Of a stretch of 64,000 nt of DNA, positions 10,850 through 21,900 are shown one piece after another. Numbering within the stretch: position 1 is the stretch's first letter; every line of letters starts with the position of its first letter. The notes under the pieces are model-generated. The model was given only the letters and a program-made list of their open reading frames with translations, was not told the DNA's origin and ran no database searches. Source of the DNA: Berberis thunbergii (Eukaryota; Streptophyta; Magnoliopsida; Ranunculales; Berberidaceae); NCBI GenBank assembly GCA_003290165.1, contig QNQO01000799.1, positions 124,001 through 188,000 on the forward strand. Direction: 5' to 3'. A program made the translations under genes and the position numbers.

Positions 10850-11377
10850 CCCCCTAAAGATGGTGCATAGGTAACACAAATGCCCAACTTGACAAGTGAA
10901 TCGGAAAGGCTAGGATAGTAGTAGCATTTCGAACAACATCAAGAGCGTCAGTTCTGCAAGAATCAACATCTTGCACAAGGCTGTATGCATTGCTGATATA
11001 ATATTAGGCTAAAAACCCAATAAGAAGTCCAACCCACATGCCAATTGCAATGCAGAAGAAAATTTTAATGTTTTTTTTTTCACAACCTTCTTGACTCCAA
11101 AATTAGAAATTATGAAAGATGATGGGAGTGCAAGCCAACTCACAAGTGCAATTCCAATAGTTATTAAAGTAGTTGATTTAATTAGTTGTTTCTTCAATGC
11201 ATGTTCAATTTCTTTGACAACCTTGTTTTCAAAGAAATACGTTGCAAATAGGATGGTCAACAAATCGATAAGGATACCCATCAAGCTGATTAGCAGTGGA
11301 TAACACATCGCAGTGAAGTCACGGGTGATTCCAAATGAAGAAATGGAAGCAACAACATGATAAGTGATTTTGCTCAA
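10850..11377 (-). pseudogene. V-PPase (vacuolar H+-pyrophosphatase) fragment, C-terminal piece
   Basis: The minus strand from about 11365 reads [19 protein letters not shown], then [20 protein letters not shown] and [18 protein letters not shown]. These align with the central membrane region of type I plant V-PPase, which pumps protons across the tonoplast using pyrophosphate. After a frameshift near 11070 the homology continues (YYISNAYSLVQDV, DSCRT). It then jumps directly to DALDVVRNATT, which belongs to a later segment (RTDALDAAGNTTA in the family). So it is an internally deleted, frameshifted fragment. It ends at the PPT of the LTR element. Confidence 0.85.
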
Positions 11378-12139
11378 AAATCTTGTCGCCTAAAACTCCA
11401 TACAAATCAACACTTTTTTTTGTTTGTTTTTGTTCCATTTTTTATTAATTTACCGTAGGTGTTATCGTCCTACTCACCAAGTTACAAGGATTCAAGCTCA
11501 AAATTTTATAAAACACTTTAGAAGATCAAATAAATATAGAATTGGTGGGAAAAAAAGAGAAATGATAAAAATAAGATTTTTTTAAAACAAAATTTGATTG
11601 AAAATTACTAAACAAATTTTACCAATTAAAAAAAAGGTATCAAGGATTGAAGAATCTACCTCTTAGCTTTGTATAGATTAATTTAACACATTTTTGTAAA
11701 AAAAAATTTAATACTTACACAAATTCTTTTAATTTTTAATTCAAAACCTATGCTCACAAGAAAATTACTTTCTAAGATAGAATTCCACTCACCTCTTCTG
11801 ATGATAAAAGAAACTCGTTGACCTTCATTAATCCACCCCTCTCTCGATGACAATTTTTCAATGAATGGTTATAATTTACTAAGAAATGAAGAATTACGAA
11901 ATAAATATGTATTCCTTGTGTCCTAGTCCTTATCTTCGTTTCGCATAATCCTTCATTTACCATATTTCGATTTGACAACTTTGATTTATTGTTGATTCTA
12001 GGATTAATAGAAATTATACAAGTTTTATTATTTTTTTGTGTTTCAAAAAATCTCTATATCACTCAAATAGGTTTCATCTTCTCTCCTTGAGATGAGAGAT
12101 TTAGCCTACCATTGTCATTGTGAAGAATTAATCTAAGAG
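11378..12139. other. AT-rich interior of the V-PPase-carrying element
   Basis: Non-coding AT-rich sequence between the V-PPase fragment and the hAT insertion. It could be retained intron or element filler. Nothing specific recognised except the hAT target site TCTAAGAG at 12132-12139. Confidence 0.5.
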
Positions 12140-13725
12140 TAGGGGTGGGCACGGTTCGGTTCGGTTCCAAATTTTAAGGAACCTAACTCGAACCGTTTAA
12201 AATTTTATCGGTTCCAATTCGGTTCGGTTCCTCTATTTTGAACGTTGGAACCGAACCTAACTCGAACCGTTTACAACGGTTCGGTTCCTACGGTTCCAAA
12301 CGATTCCTACGGTTTTAGAACTTCACCGGCTCTTAGTGGATTTAGGTACGTGTACGTTGATTTAAGTACGTGGATTGACCCGTGGATTTAAGTACGTGTA
12401 CATGAGCATAAACAGTACGTGTTGTTTTAGAACTTCTTAGTACACCATACGACTAATTCCTTATGCTGAGAGATCAATTTCTTCAGGCAAGCATACACAC
12501 AACAAAGTATGTTGACACTGCTTTTAAACACCACATGTTGACTACTCTAGGATTAATATCAAGTCCATAGACCTGTTGTGTTTGTTTTACCAAATTGTTA
12601 TGTTATTAGTGGAATTGGAATCAATGAGTGAGTGAGAGATTGACCTTGAGAGGAGACCATTTATCAGCGAGAGCAATTGAGATCCAACCATTACCACAAC
12701 CGAGCTCGGCGACGGTCTTGTCCTTGAAGATTGAGTCAGGTTGGCGATTTAATCCTTCGTAGAAAGTAAAGGACCAGTCTTCTGGTATGAAGATGCTCGG
12801 AATCTCCATCATCGTCAGCTTCTTCCTGCTCCTGCCTTGGTAACCTGAAGAAAAAAAAATTGGGAAATAAGGAAACAAAGAGTGAGGGTAGGGTTTGGTT
12901 TAGAGAAGGAGGAGGTGGAATAGAAGAATAAGAGAGTGACCTTGAAAATCGGCGAGGAGGATATCATGGATGCGGAAGTGGTAGGTTTGGAAGCAGTGAT
13001 TTGAGGCTTCTGTGGTATCGAATCGTTTCTGGATATTGGCTAAGAAGATTGAACTTGTGTAGTTCTGAAATGGCAAATCGATTGAAAAATCGATTGAACT
13101 TGTTCTTGTTCATCTCATTCACTCTGATCATCTCTCCTTCCTCTCGTCTCTCTTCTTCATTTTCTGATCTCAACAACAACAGTCGAGAGGGAGGGAAAGT
13201 GCGGCTGCTTTTCGCCTCTTCACCTCTTCGAGTCTTCGTGGTCGAACGTACCTGTGGTTGCTCGCGAGATGCAGCCTGCTCTGCGGCCTGCGGCTGCTCT
13301 TTGGTCTTTGCCTCTGCGCCTCTTCTGCTGTTTGTCAAAGATTCAAAACAAAATCTCTTGCAACCTTGCTTTGAATGAAAAATCCAAAGGAAGTAAAGGA
13401 AATGAGGCTTTGAGGACTTGAGGAAATGAGGAGTGAGGAATCTGAGGATTGAGGAGACCTAGGGTTAGGGTACGAAATAGAAAGTGAAAGTAAAGGGAGT
13501 AGGGAATTTACTAATTTAGCCTTGGGTATATAAATTCGGTTCCAAACGGATCGGAACCGAACCGTTTAAAAAAACAATTTGGAACCGGAACCGAACCGTT
13601 TAAGAACGGTTCCGGAACCGAACCGACTCGTTTAACATTTTTTAAATTCAGAACCGAACCGTTTGGAGTAAAACGGTCCGGTTCGGTTTGGATCCGCGGT
13701 TCCTCGACCCGTTTGCCCACCCCTA
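12140..13725. mobile_element. Non-autonomous hAT-type element carrying methionine S-methyltransferase exons
   Basis: Termini are TAGGGGTGGGCA and TGCCCACCCCTA, perfect inverted repeats over the first 12 bases. Subterminal GGTTCGGTTCC-type repeats are rich on both sides. The element is flanked by the 8-bp duplication TCTAAGAG (12132-12139 and 13726-13733), which is diagnostic for hAT. No transposase is present. The interior holds two exons and the intervening intron of a methionine S-methyltransferase gene on the minus strand. The element lies inside the V-PPase-carrying LTR element. A relative with the same TIR is at 36395-37226. Confidence 0.9.
12645..13064 (-). pseudogene. MMT: Captured methionine S-methyltransferase fragment (two exons and an intron)
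   Basis: Minus strand. Exon A (about 13064-12941) encodes FLANIQKRFDTTEAS and CFQTYHFRIHDILLADFQ. Exon B (12844-12645) encodes RKKLTMMEIPSIFIPEDW, SFTFYEGLNRQPDSIFK and VAELGCGNGWISIALA. Together these match the N-terminal region of plant methionine S-methyltransferase, which makes S-methylmethionine from Met and AdoMet in the cytosol. ELGCGNG is the AdoMet-binding motif. The intron 12845-12940 keeps GT and AG ends and joins in phase 1 (Q-G-Y). A GT donor follows exon B and an AG precedes exon A. This is genomic, unspliced capture. Only a small part of a protein of roughly 1000 residues is present, so it is not a functional gene. Confidence 0.9.
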
Positions 13726-13733
13726 TCTAAGAG

Positions 13734-13988
13734 TAGAACTAGGAAGATGGATGATGAAGTAACTAATAAATTGAAAATAAACTAATGCATAAAGAAAATA
13801 CTAACTTTGATTACATTCAAAACTAAAAACTTACATATAATAAACTTGACTTGAATAAAAGCTCAAATGGAAAAGAAAAAAAAAAATTTAAGTTATGCTA
13901 GAGATAAGAGAATGATGTATAAAATGAGTTAAAATTCTCTTTCTTTAGGAATTTGAGATCCTATTTAGAATGTTCTCCTACAAAACTT

Positions 13989-14020
<32 letters not shown>

Positions 14021-14590
14021 CCCTTACAAATCCATAGATTATACTTCAAATCATATCATATAAAACAATGAGTCATAATTAGAGATAGATACATCAAGGG
14101 ATTCCTAATTGGAGGTAGATACATTTGCACAGGTGTCCATTGTGAGACAAAACTCAAGGCAATGAAATATTCTTTGATTTGATCCTTGGAATATGCTCTG
14201 AGTTGATGCTTTATTTGTCTTGATGATTGCATGTTCCACACTTGAAGTTCTTATCTTGAAACTTGTCACATGTCTCCATTATAAATCATCACTAGTTGAA
14301 ATCAAATCGATTTCCATAATATTGGTCTTGAAATGAAACTCTTGATCCACATGTGCCCAAATGCCTCAAATTTCTTACTTTTCATTGATTTCATAATTTC
14401 TCCAATTGCTCGTGGTCATGCAAATTTATGGTATGTTTGTCTTGAATTTTGCACATTTCTCAATTCCTGCAAATTTTTTTTGACAATAATCAAATTCGAG
14501 ACAAATAGAGACATTTAATTAATTTTAAACACAACTACAGACTAATAAATAGCTAAATGGGGCATAAAAATCAATATTTTGAGTGCTTAT
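13734..14590. other. Interior of the V-PPase-carrying element, no coding sequence seen
   Basis: AT-rich sequence with an A-run (about 13992-14020). No protein or terminal-repeat motif recognised. It separates the hAT element from the N-terminal V-PPase fragment. Confidence 0.5.
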
Positions 14591-15000
14591 CAAGCAACAC
14601 CAATATCAGTGGCTTTGATGTAGATACCTCCATCAATTCTTCCAAAAAGGGACATAGAAGAACCACCTAGACTATATCGATTGATAGCCTTGGAAAAAAT
14701 AGATTTGTACATCGCGTGCTTGTTATAGGTACAAGGCTGACTCTTCATGTTGAAGTTCTCCATGGATCCAAGAAAGAGGAAAATAAAGATTGCAAAACAA
14801 CCATGAAGATACCAACATACTGATTTTCAATGAACATGGCTCCTGATTGTTGGAATAACGCAGAATTTATGAAATAGTCAGAAGAGACAACATGCACCGT
14901 GGTAGAGACCACTGCGATAAGAGGTGTAGTGGATGGTGCCAACAACGTGACACCATAAGGAATAGACGGTTCTGAAACAACCAACATAGGGTTGGACATA
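14591..15000 (-). pseudogene. V-PPase fragment, N-terminal piece
   Basis: The minus strand reads NQYVGIFMV, then after a one-base frameshift [13 protein letters not shown] and KSQPCTY. It jumps to [20 protein letters not shown] and stops at a TGA near 14592. In plant V-PPase the segments [18 protein letters not shown] and SQPCTYDK are followed by about 80 residues that are absent here, then [21 protein letters not shown]. So the copy has a frameshift, an internal deletion and a stop. It lies about 190 bp inside the PBS, collinear with the C-terminal piece at 10850-11377. It is a non-functional gene fragment. Confidence 0.85.
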
Positions 15001-15044
15001 CTGTAGGACAAGTACAATATACTGTAGGGCAAGTACAATACCAC

Positions 15045-15180
15045 CACAACAACAACAAATCAGCAAGACAAGACAACAAATCAACAAGACAACAACAAAT
15101 CAGCAAGACAACAACGATGAATCAACAAATCAACAAGATAAAGGCAGAGCAAGGCAAGGCAAGGTAAAGGTAGCAACAAG
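15045..15180 (+). repeat. CAACAA / CAGCAAGACAA simple repeat
   Basis: Low-complexity repeat of CAACAAATCAGCAAGACAA-like words ending in GGCAAGGCAAGG, just inside the PBS. It produces overlapping open frames on the minus strand that are not genes. Confidence 0.8.
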
Positions 15181-15193
15181 AACTCAAATACCA

Positions 15194-15395
15194 TGTTAAA
15201 TAAAACAATTTTAAATAATTCAAAGGTTATTCTATTCATCTCACAAGGAAGTATTTATAAGGATACAAATATAATTCTAATTAGGAAAGGAAAGATGCAA
15301 TTATAATCCTAAATAGGAAAGGAAAAATAATTCAAATATCGGTTAATCCGGTATTCCTAATTATATAATTAAAAGAATTACTATTCATATTAACA
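15194..15395 (-). repeat. 5' LTR of the V-PPase-carrying element
   Basis: A 202-bp direct repeat of 10661-10849, beginning TGTTAAATAAAAC and ending CATATTAACA. The PBS (15183-15193) abuts its left edge. Confidence 0.8.
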
Positions 15396-16276
15396 TTTCA
15401 CAATGTAGTAACATTTCTTGTGCTTACTTCGTAAAATGATTAAAAAAGGCTATATTGACGGTCTAAAGTCAATGATCTCTTGCCCCTAGACCTAGTTCCT
15501 TCGAATGCGTATAACATACACAATGATGAATTATGTTCAATTAGTTTAACTGGTTTTTGGGCAATTCACGACCATGTTGTAATAAGTTGTCTTACCCTAA
15601 ATGCATTTTTATCAGAGTAGTTATCGAGTGATGGACACCTATATATATTCTCATATTTTTTATGCACAAATCATTCTCGGATATAAAGATTAAACCTTGT
15701 GCATATCATCAAACCTAAACAATACATGTAAAACATTTACTTACATTGATATTTTATGAGAAACTAGTATTGATTAAACTTGAAGATGTATAGGTTGATC
15801 AAATCGATCCACTTGTCAACTACCTATGGAGCTTCTATGGAGAGACCACAGAGCATCCAAATAGAACCTTAATAGGTCCAGGATGAGGTTTGGTCATATG
15901 TATAAATGTAGCCTAAGCATAACATTGGATATAACAAACAAGACTAATTGAAGTTGTGACCAACTGATGGCAAACAAGCTATAGGTGGTTTTGAATTGAT
16001 TAATTGTACTTGTCAATGAGACAACAAAGGCAAAACATGTTATAGCAAAACATTAGCAATTAGCACCCCACATGTTTAGCAGAGTATGAGTCGCGTAGGA
16101 GTTAGGATCCTGGTGTCGATCAACTCGCCATAGAGACTTTAACACCAAGAATGAACAATGGAATACATGATCCTAACGTTAGGTGGCTTGTCGTAATACG
16201 GTCATAACAAATCCCAACAAGGAAGAAATTAAACTGGAGAGAGGAATTAGCATCATTTGTGAGACAACTCTCACTC
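15396..16276. other. Stretch with nothing recognised
   Basis: AT-rich sequence between the V-PPase-carrying element and the LINE. No ORF with a recognisable domain. The last ten bases (16267-16276) form the proposed LINE target duplication. Confidence 0.5.
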
Positions 16277-18033
16277 TCATCAAGGCTGTTCTCAATAGCA
16301 TGCAAGTATACTGGAGCTCCTGTTATATTCTCCCTAAGGAAGTTGTTCACGAACTTACGGCAATCCTTAGGAACTTCCTGTGGTCTTCTTCAGATAACTA
16401 CTTGAAAGTTCCTCTTGTCAGCTGGGAAACAGTTTGTCAACCTTATAAAGAAGGAGGTCTGGGAGTGCGGTGCATAGAAACCTCAAACATGGCAGCTATG
16501 ATGCGGCACATATGGAACATTGCCTCATATAAGAACAATGTCTGGGTTCATTGGACAAGACAGCATCTAATCAGGGGCAAGGACTTCTGGATCATGGACA
16601 TCCCTCAAGACTCCTCATGGTGTTGGAGGAATATCCTCAAATGCAGGAAGAAGGCTTGCAATCTGATCACCTATGCAATAGGCAATGGAAGAGATACTTC
16701 ATTATGGAAGGACCCGTGGCATCCCAAGGGCATCTTGATGGAACAGTTCCCTTCCCAATTAACTTATAACTCAAGCCTGAACAAGAATGCCCAGGTTAGT
16801 GCTTTGATCAAAGAAGGTCAATGGTTTGTAAGGAATAATGACAAACCTCATATTGCAGATATATTTGCAGACCTCAATGCAGTGGAATTAGATTGTAATT
16901 TCAAGGATGAGATTGTCTGGATAGGTGGCTCAGAGGGGGAGTTTTCAAGCAAGAGTGCATATCACTCCATTCGAAATAAGTCCACAACTGTCCCCTGGAC
17001 AAATCTTGTTTGGTTCAAAGGTAGAATTCCTAGACACAGCTTTATAGGATGACTTGCAATGAACAAAAGCTTGAAAACACAGGACAAGCTCAAGAAATGG
17101 AATCTGCTTCCTTCCTCCCTTTGCTGCCTTTGTCATATAGAAACAGAGAATGAAGAGCATCTGTTCTTCAGCTGTTTATACTCCAGACAGATATGGTCAC
17201 ATATGCTTCATCTCATGGGGTATAGGCATCAACCTCGCAGCTGGGCAGAAGAGATTAGATGGTGCAGACAGAGGCTTGCAGGGTCTGATCCAAAATCTAT
17301 TGCAAACAAGCTGGTCCTAAATGCTTCCATCTACCACCTTTGGCTGGAACGAAATAGAAGACTGTTTGAAAATCAGCAGGTTGATGCAGCCACTCTAACG
17401 TCCAGAATTGTCGCTGACGTTAGACTCAGAATCACTGTCCTAAACCCAGAAGTCCAGGATACTCCCAGAGCAAGAAATTTCTTCAACAGATGGAATGTGG
17501 ACATCAAGCACATGCACAAGATCAGCACATATCACACCTGGAACAGGCCTGATCCAGGGTGGATAATAGTCAATACGGATGGATCTTTGACATCTCAACG
17601 AGGAGGATATGGGGCAGTGGTTAGGGACCATTCAGGTAAGGTGTTAGCAGCAGGCTCGGGGTCGCAAAGGAACCATTCTGTGCTGCTGCATGAGCTGCAA
17701 GGGGCTGAAATGGGACTGCATCTAGCTGCTCAGACGCAATACAGAAAGCTGAATCTTTGTCTTGACTCAGCCAATGCAGTTCATTTTATCAAAACTGCCA
17801 AGGCCCCTCCTTGGGAGACCATGCACACTCTGAGACGTATAAAAGAGCAGCTGAAGGCTTTCGAAGAATGCAAGATCATGCATGTTATGCGGGAGACAAA
17901 TAAGGCAGCGGACAAGCTGGCCAGCATGATGCCAAGTGTTGCTTTCATAGAAGTAACTCCTAGCTCGTTTGCGGAAGACATGAAAAAAATTTTATTTGAT
18001 GATGCTAGTGGTAGGAAATATATGAGATTGTAA
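16277..18033 (+). pseudogene. LINE ORF2 C-terminal part: RT thumb, zf-RVT, RNase H
   Basis: The first frame (to 17052) has RT-tail motifs (ILPKEVVHELTAILRNFLWS, EGGLGVRCIETSN, GNGRDTSLWKDPW) and ends at a TGA after RIPRHSFIG. The second frame (17059-18033) has the zinc-binding CCLCHIETENEEHLFFSC segment and YHLWLERNRRLFEN. It then has an RNase H domain with the conserved acids in VNTDGSLTSQRGGYGAVVRD, ELQGAEMGL, CLDSANAV and ETNKAADKLA. A stop or small frameshift at 17050 separates them. Little other damage suggests a fairly young copy. The product would be part of the reverse transcriptase; no EN or RT core is present. Confidence 0.9.
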
Positions 18034-18117
18034 TGTAGTTTTAGTTCTTTTTTCGGTGGTCTGGGGAGCCCATTTATACCCCACGATTGCTTTTCAAAAA
18101 AAAAAAACAAAAAAAAA
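16277..18117 (+). mobile_element. 5'-truncated LINE (L1-type), RT tail to RNase H and poly(A)
   Basis: Recognisable homology starts abruptly at LIKAVLNSMQVYWSS, in the C-terminal part of an L1-type RT. It runs to a poly(A)-like tail at 18096-18118. A candidate 10-bp target duplication, with one mismatch, is ACTCTCACTC at 16267-16276 and ACTCTTACTC at 18118-18127. The abrupt 5' truncation, 3' A-tail and TSD are the signature of target-primed reverse transcription. Confidence 0.85.
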
Positions 18118-18127
18118 ACTCTTACTC

Positions 18128-18775
18128 AAACCTTATTTCCTTTTCTTTCTTCCATCTCGTTGTTACTAACTTGAATGTTGGAGGCTTTTCAAGCAAGACC
18201 TATTCTTGTGAGTTGTAATGAACTCTTGCAAGGTTTATATGGAAGGATCAACTTAGAAAATATACTTCTACAAGACCAAAGAGGTCCCAACCCGGATTCA
18301 GTCATCTTGGGTTGGATTGATTCGGGTCTTGACCCCATTATAATCCAAACCATTGGCAGCCCTAACATTATTTCTCACACCATGGGTCTTAAATGATGGG
18401 CTAATCTAACTTATCATGATGCAGATATAACACAAATATTGTCCAAGTTTTGGTTTTGGGGTTGAGGTTTAGGATGAGGAATTGATTCTTGACAACAAGG
18501 GTAAATATTACATCGATGGGAAACATCAAAACAAAACAAAATAAAACACATTTCTCACAAGCGAGCCGTGGTGTTAGTTTGACTGCAATCCACGTATCAC
18601 ACATCTCCCCACATCACTCTTCAATCCATGTATCCAACACCTCTCTCTCACACACGTGACACGCTGTTCTTGTTCTGGTTTTCTCATCTGACTCTTCTCT
18701 GCAAAGTCTCCTCTTCTCCTCTCTTCTAACCCCACCAGCCCCATTTCTCTCTCCTTGACAGTGAGTAAGAGGGAT
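18128..18775. other. IDI upstream region
   Basis: Between the LINE tail and the IDI transcript. It ends in pyrimidine-rich sequence (18630-18760, CTCTCT and TCTTCTC words) and a GAGTGAGTGAGT simple repeat, typical of plant promoter/5' UTR regions. No TATA box is claimed. No coding feature recognised. Confidence 0.5.
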
Positions 18776-18811
18776 TTGTGAGTGAGTGAGTGAGTGAGAG
18801 AGAGATCGAAA
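18776..18811 (+). repeat. (GAGT)n / (GA)n microsatellite in the IDI 5' leader region
   Basis: Tandem GAGT units followed by GAGAGAGA, about 130 bp upstream of the IDI start codon. It is likely in the promoter or 5' UTR and may be length-polymorphic. Confidence 0.8.
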
Positions 18812-18940
18812 TCAACAAAAAACAGAGCCAGAGAGACCCCACTGTCCATAAACAAAAGACATATTGCATTTATACTCTGTTTTTTTTAGTGGTTCTTTTC
18901 TGGTGTGCCCAGCCTAACCGAAAGCCGAATCCCGATATTC

Positions 18941-21900
18941 ATGTCTGCCGCAACTCCTATATTTACTACCCTCTTCTCTTCCACCACCACTCGCATCGCA
19001 ACCTCTTCTTCTCTCTTCCCCAAATCAAAACCCCTCCTTTTCTTCGCTCACCACTCGCATCGCCGCCACTCTCTCTCCCTCCACCACCGCTCCTTTGCCA
19101 CTTCTACACCAATGGGTGAAGTCACTGATTCCGCCATGGATGCTGTTCAGAAGCGTCTCATGTTTGAAGACGAGTTAGTTTTTCTTCTTCTGTCTCTCTG
19201 TTCTATTTTGTTATATTGTTTATCCATCTCAATTCACTGTGATGGTTGATATTTCTCATCCCATTTGACTGTTTGTTTTGCGTTATGTTGAATTTACAAC
19301 CAACCCCTCTTCTTATTTTGACTGATTGAATGATTGTTTGTGAGATCTGTTTCTCTTGTTTTTGTTCCGTTTTGTGTTCATCTTTTGATTTGCTTGAATA
19401 ATTTCCTAACCATGACTTGGTCTGTGTTTTTTCTTGATTGTTTAATCATCCCGTTGACCATCTTATTATTGCAGTAATTGAATTGTTAAACCCCTATTAA
19501 TGTTTTTTTTTATTCAGATTGATTGCAAATTTGTTTAGCAGATCGGTTTGATCTCTGTTCTGTATTTTTCTTTTTTGATTTATAACTCCACATTTCATTG
19601 TTTCTTGTTGTCAGTAACTCTGATATATGTTTTCACCCCATTTGCCATCGTGGTATCCCATACAATGATTCCACCATTGCGTTTGATGGTTTTCTTTGTG
19701 TGTCTTTGGTCGGACTTTTTGATAAGGGATGATTACTTATAGTGAAATTGGATCAACATCGGATATGTTCCGTAGTAATTGTACTTTTTTGGTTTAGCTG
19801 TGTTAGAAGATTTGATAAACTATCTTGAAAGCGTCCTTAGTTGAAAGAGTTATTCAGCAAAATGTTGAACTTTTGGGTTGTAGAACGGTCCTCAATATGG
19901 ATCTCTTGTAACTTCATTCTACTCTCAAAGATGAACACCAAAAAAGAAAAAATGAAAAAAACAAGAAAGAAGAAAAAAGGGACTTGGAACTCATCAAACT
20001 TATATTGCAATGGCGGTTTTGGGTTCAGTTTTACATAATTAAATACTAATCTTGTATGTTTCATAAGCACTAAAATAGAATTTAGTTCATCTCTATCACC
20101 TATAACTTTACTGGCTTCAATATGTCCTAGCCTTCTTGAATATGTCCTAGCCTTCTGCGGTGGCAATTAGTGACCAAACATCACATAACGCACTCTATAG
20201 TGGATTTGGGTTTGGAATAATATGACACGATTAATAACCGCGTTGACACGACCCATCAAATTTGTGGATTGGGTTTGAGGTTCACACGATTGACACGAGA
20301 CCAACCTGGTTGTTAGTTCATAAATATTATTTAATTAATAAGCATTTTAGCATATCCATTTTTTTGGTAATTATATGATTGTGACACGATTATGGATTGT
20401 CACAAAAATAGAACCGTGCTAAACTTGCCTTAGAGTACATACAAACTTCAGAAAAATGTCTTTTGCATAGTAAAAAAAATTGTCTAAAAGGTAGTAGCTG
20501 TGATCAAATGTATCATGGTGGGTTAACCTGACACGACACACCTTAGAGCCGTGTCGGGTTTGGGTTTGATATCTTTGACACGATTACTAAAGGGTCGGGT
20601 TTGGGTTTGACAACACAACCCGTTGCTACTCCTACTATCTGAATAAATCTTTGGAAATTAATTTGCGGATCATCTGACTTGTACTTTGTTTTTTGGCTAG
20701 TATGAAAGAACACCTATGAGTTAGCTGTCGCTTTTCAGTTTTCAATTTTGATTTTCAGATTGGCATGAATGTTCTTGTTGTGCTATATCTCTTTGCCAAG
20801 ACTATTCCTAAAGATAACGATGGTTCCTTTATGATATTGTGGATTTCAAATTTTTAGTGCAGAACTGTAATTTTTCAGCCTGTTATTTGGTGTTCGCTGT
20901 TGATGGTGCTCACGGTTCTGTATCACATAAAACCACTAACGCTTTCAATCTCACTACTTGCAGATGCATTTTAGTGGATGAGAACGATAATGTTGTTGGC
21001 CACGATTCCAAATATAACTGTAAGTGAAATTATCGTTTTGCAAAAATGTTGGTACAAATGATTTTAAATCTGTAATTCTTGGACACAAGGAATGGAAGTG
21101 TCAAATACTCCCATCAAATGAATCACACTGTAGTGTCTGCATGTATCTGGAACATAGGGAATGCCATTTGTATCTGAAAAATCCTAGTGCCCTCATGTAG
21201 CTTTTATGTGATATTGGTAAACTGAGGTTTTGTGTTCAATGCTATCATTACTTGCAATATAATTACTTGAAGAAATCACCTGAATAATCTTTTCTTTTGT
21301 CATAATATTATTTCTTTCATTGCGTTTTGATATGTGTTTCAATACACATGTAGATACTCTTATGTACATATCTGATGATAACTGCCCCTTTAATAGGTTC
21401 AGTAAGAAGAAACCCATTTAAATGGAGCAGTAAGAAGAAACCCATTTAAATGGAGCAGGAAGAAGAAACCCTTTTAAATGGAGCAGACCTTTAGCTCTCA
21501 AGAAGACCACGTAACATTAGGGGATCTCCTTTTACAGATCACTAAATTAAACACCTGTGTCAAACCACCCACTTCCCCACTTTCCTCAGTAACATTACTT
21601 GGATGAAGATTCTAATCCTCTCTCTCCATCCTTTTGAGGAACGCCTTAGAAAAGCTCTTCTTTCTCAAACGAACTTGAAAAGGCCTTGGAAACCTCTAAT
21701 CAATAGCCATGTCCGTTCATTCAGAGCCACCTCTCATATGCCATGACAAAGGTTTTTTTTTTTTGTATCCCCTTCGTTGAGTGCATATGCAATGTGCTCT
21801 TCTAGAAGTTACACTCACAAAGTTGAACCAAGAACATCAAATTTAGTTGGCGCCTTCGGCTTGATTTTTTTTAAGAGTTACCACCCGGTTCTATATGTGG

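Larger units (their letters stand above)
10661..15395 (-). mobile_element. Small LTR element carrying V-PPase gene fragments
   Basis: Two similar direct repeats of about 190-200 bp (10661-10849 and 15194-15395) bound the unit. On the minus strand a PBS (TGGTATTTGAG, 9 of 11 matches to the initiator-Met PBS) directly abuts the right repeat. A PPT (TTTAGGGGG) directly abuts TGTTAACAT of the left repeat. This is the layout of an LTR retrotransposon on the minus strand. No gag or pol motif was seen. Both ends of the interior encode pieces of vacuolar H+-pyrophosphatase in the same orientation. A hAT element (12140-13725) sits in the middle. The outer flanks (AGAAT and TTTCA) do not match, so no TSD is visible; a 15-bp deletion in the left LTR suggests age. 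Gene capture by an LTR element is the favoured reading (compare maize Bs1). Confidence 0.65.

Noticed and set aside
13001..13378. 125-codon plus-strand frame over the MMT exon region
   Set aside because: Partly antisense to captured MMT exon A; no recognisable domain in the rest.
14745..15106. Three overlapping minus-strand frames rich in Cys, Leu and Val
   Set aside because: Two come from the CAACAA simple repeat; the third only partly covers the V-PPase fragment already listed.
18905..18940. Upstream extension of the IDI first exon frame to 18905
   Set aside because: It begins with GTG, not ATG; 18941 is the first ATG and gives a normal transit peptide.
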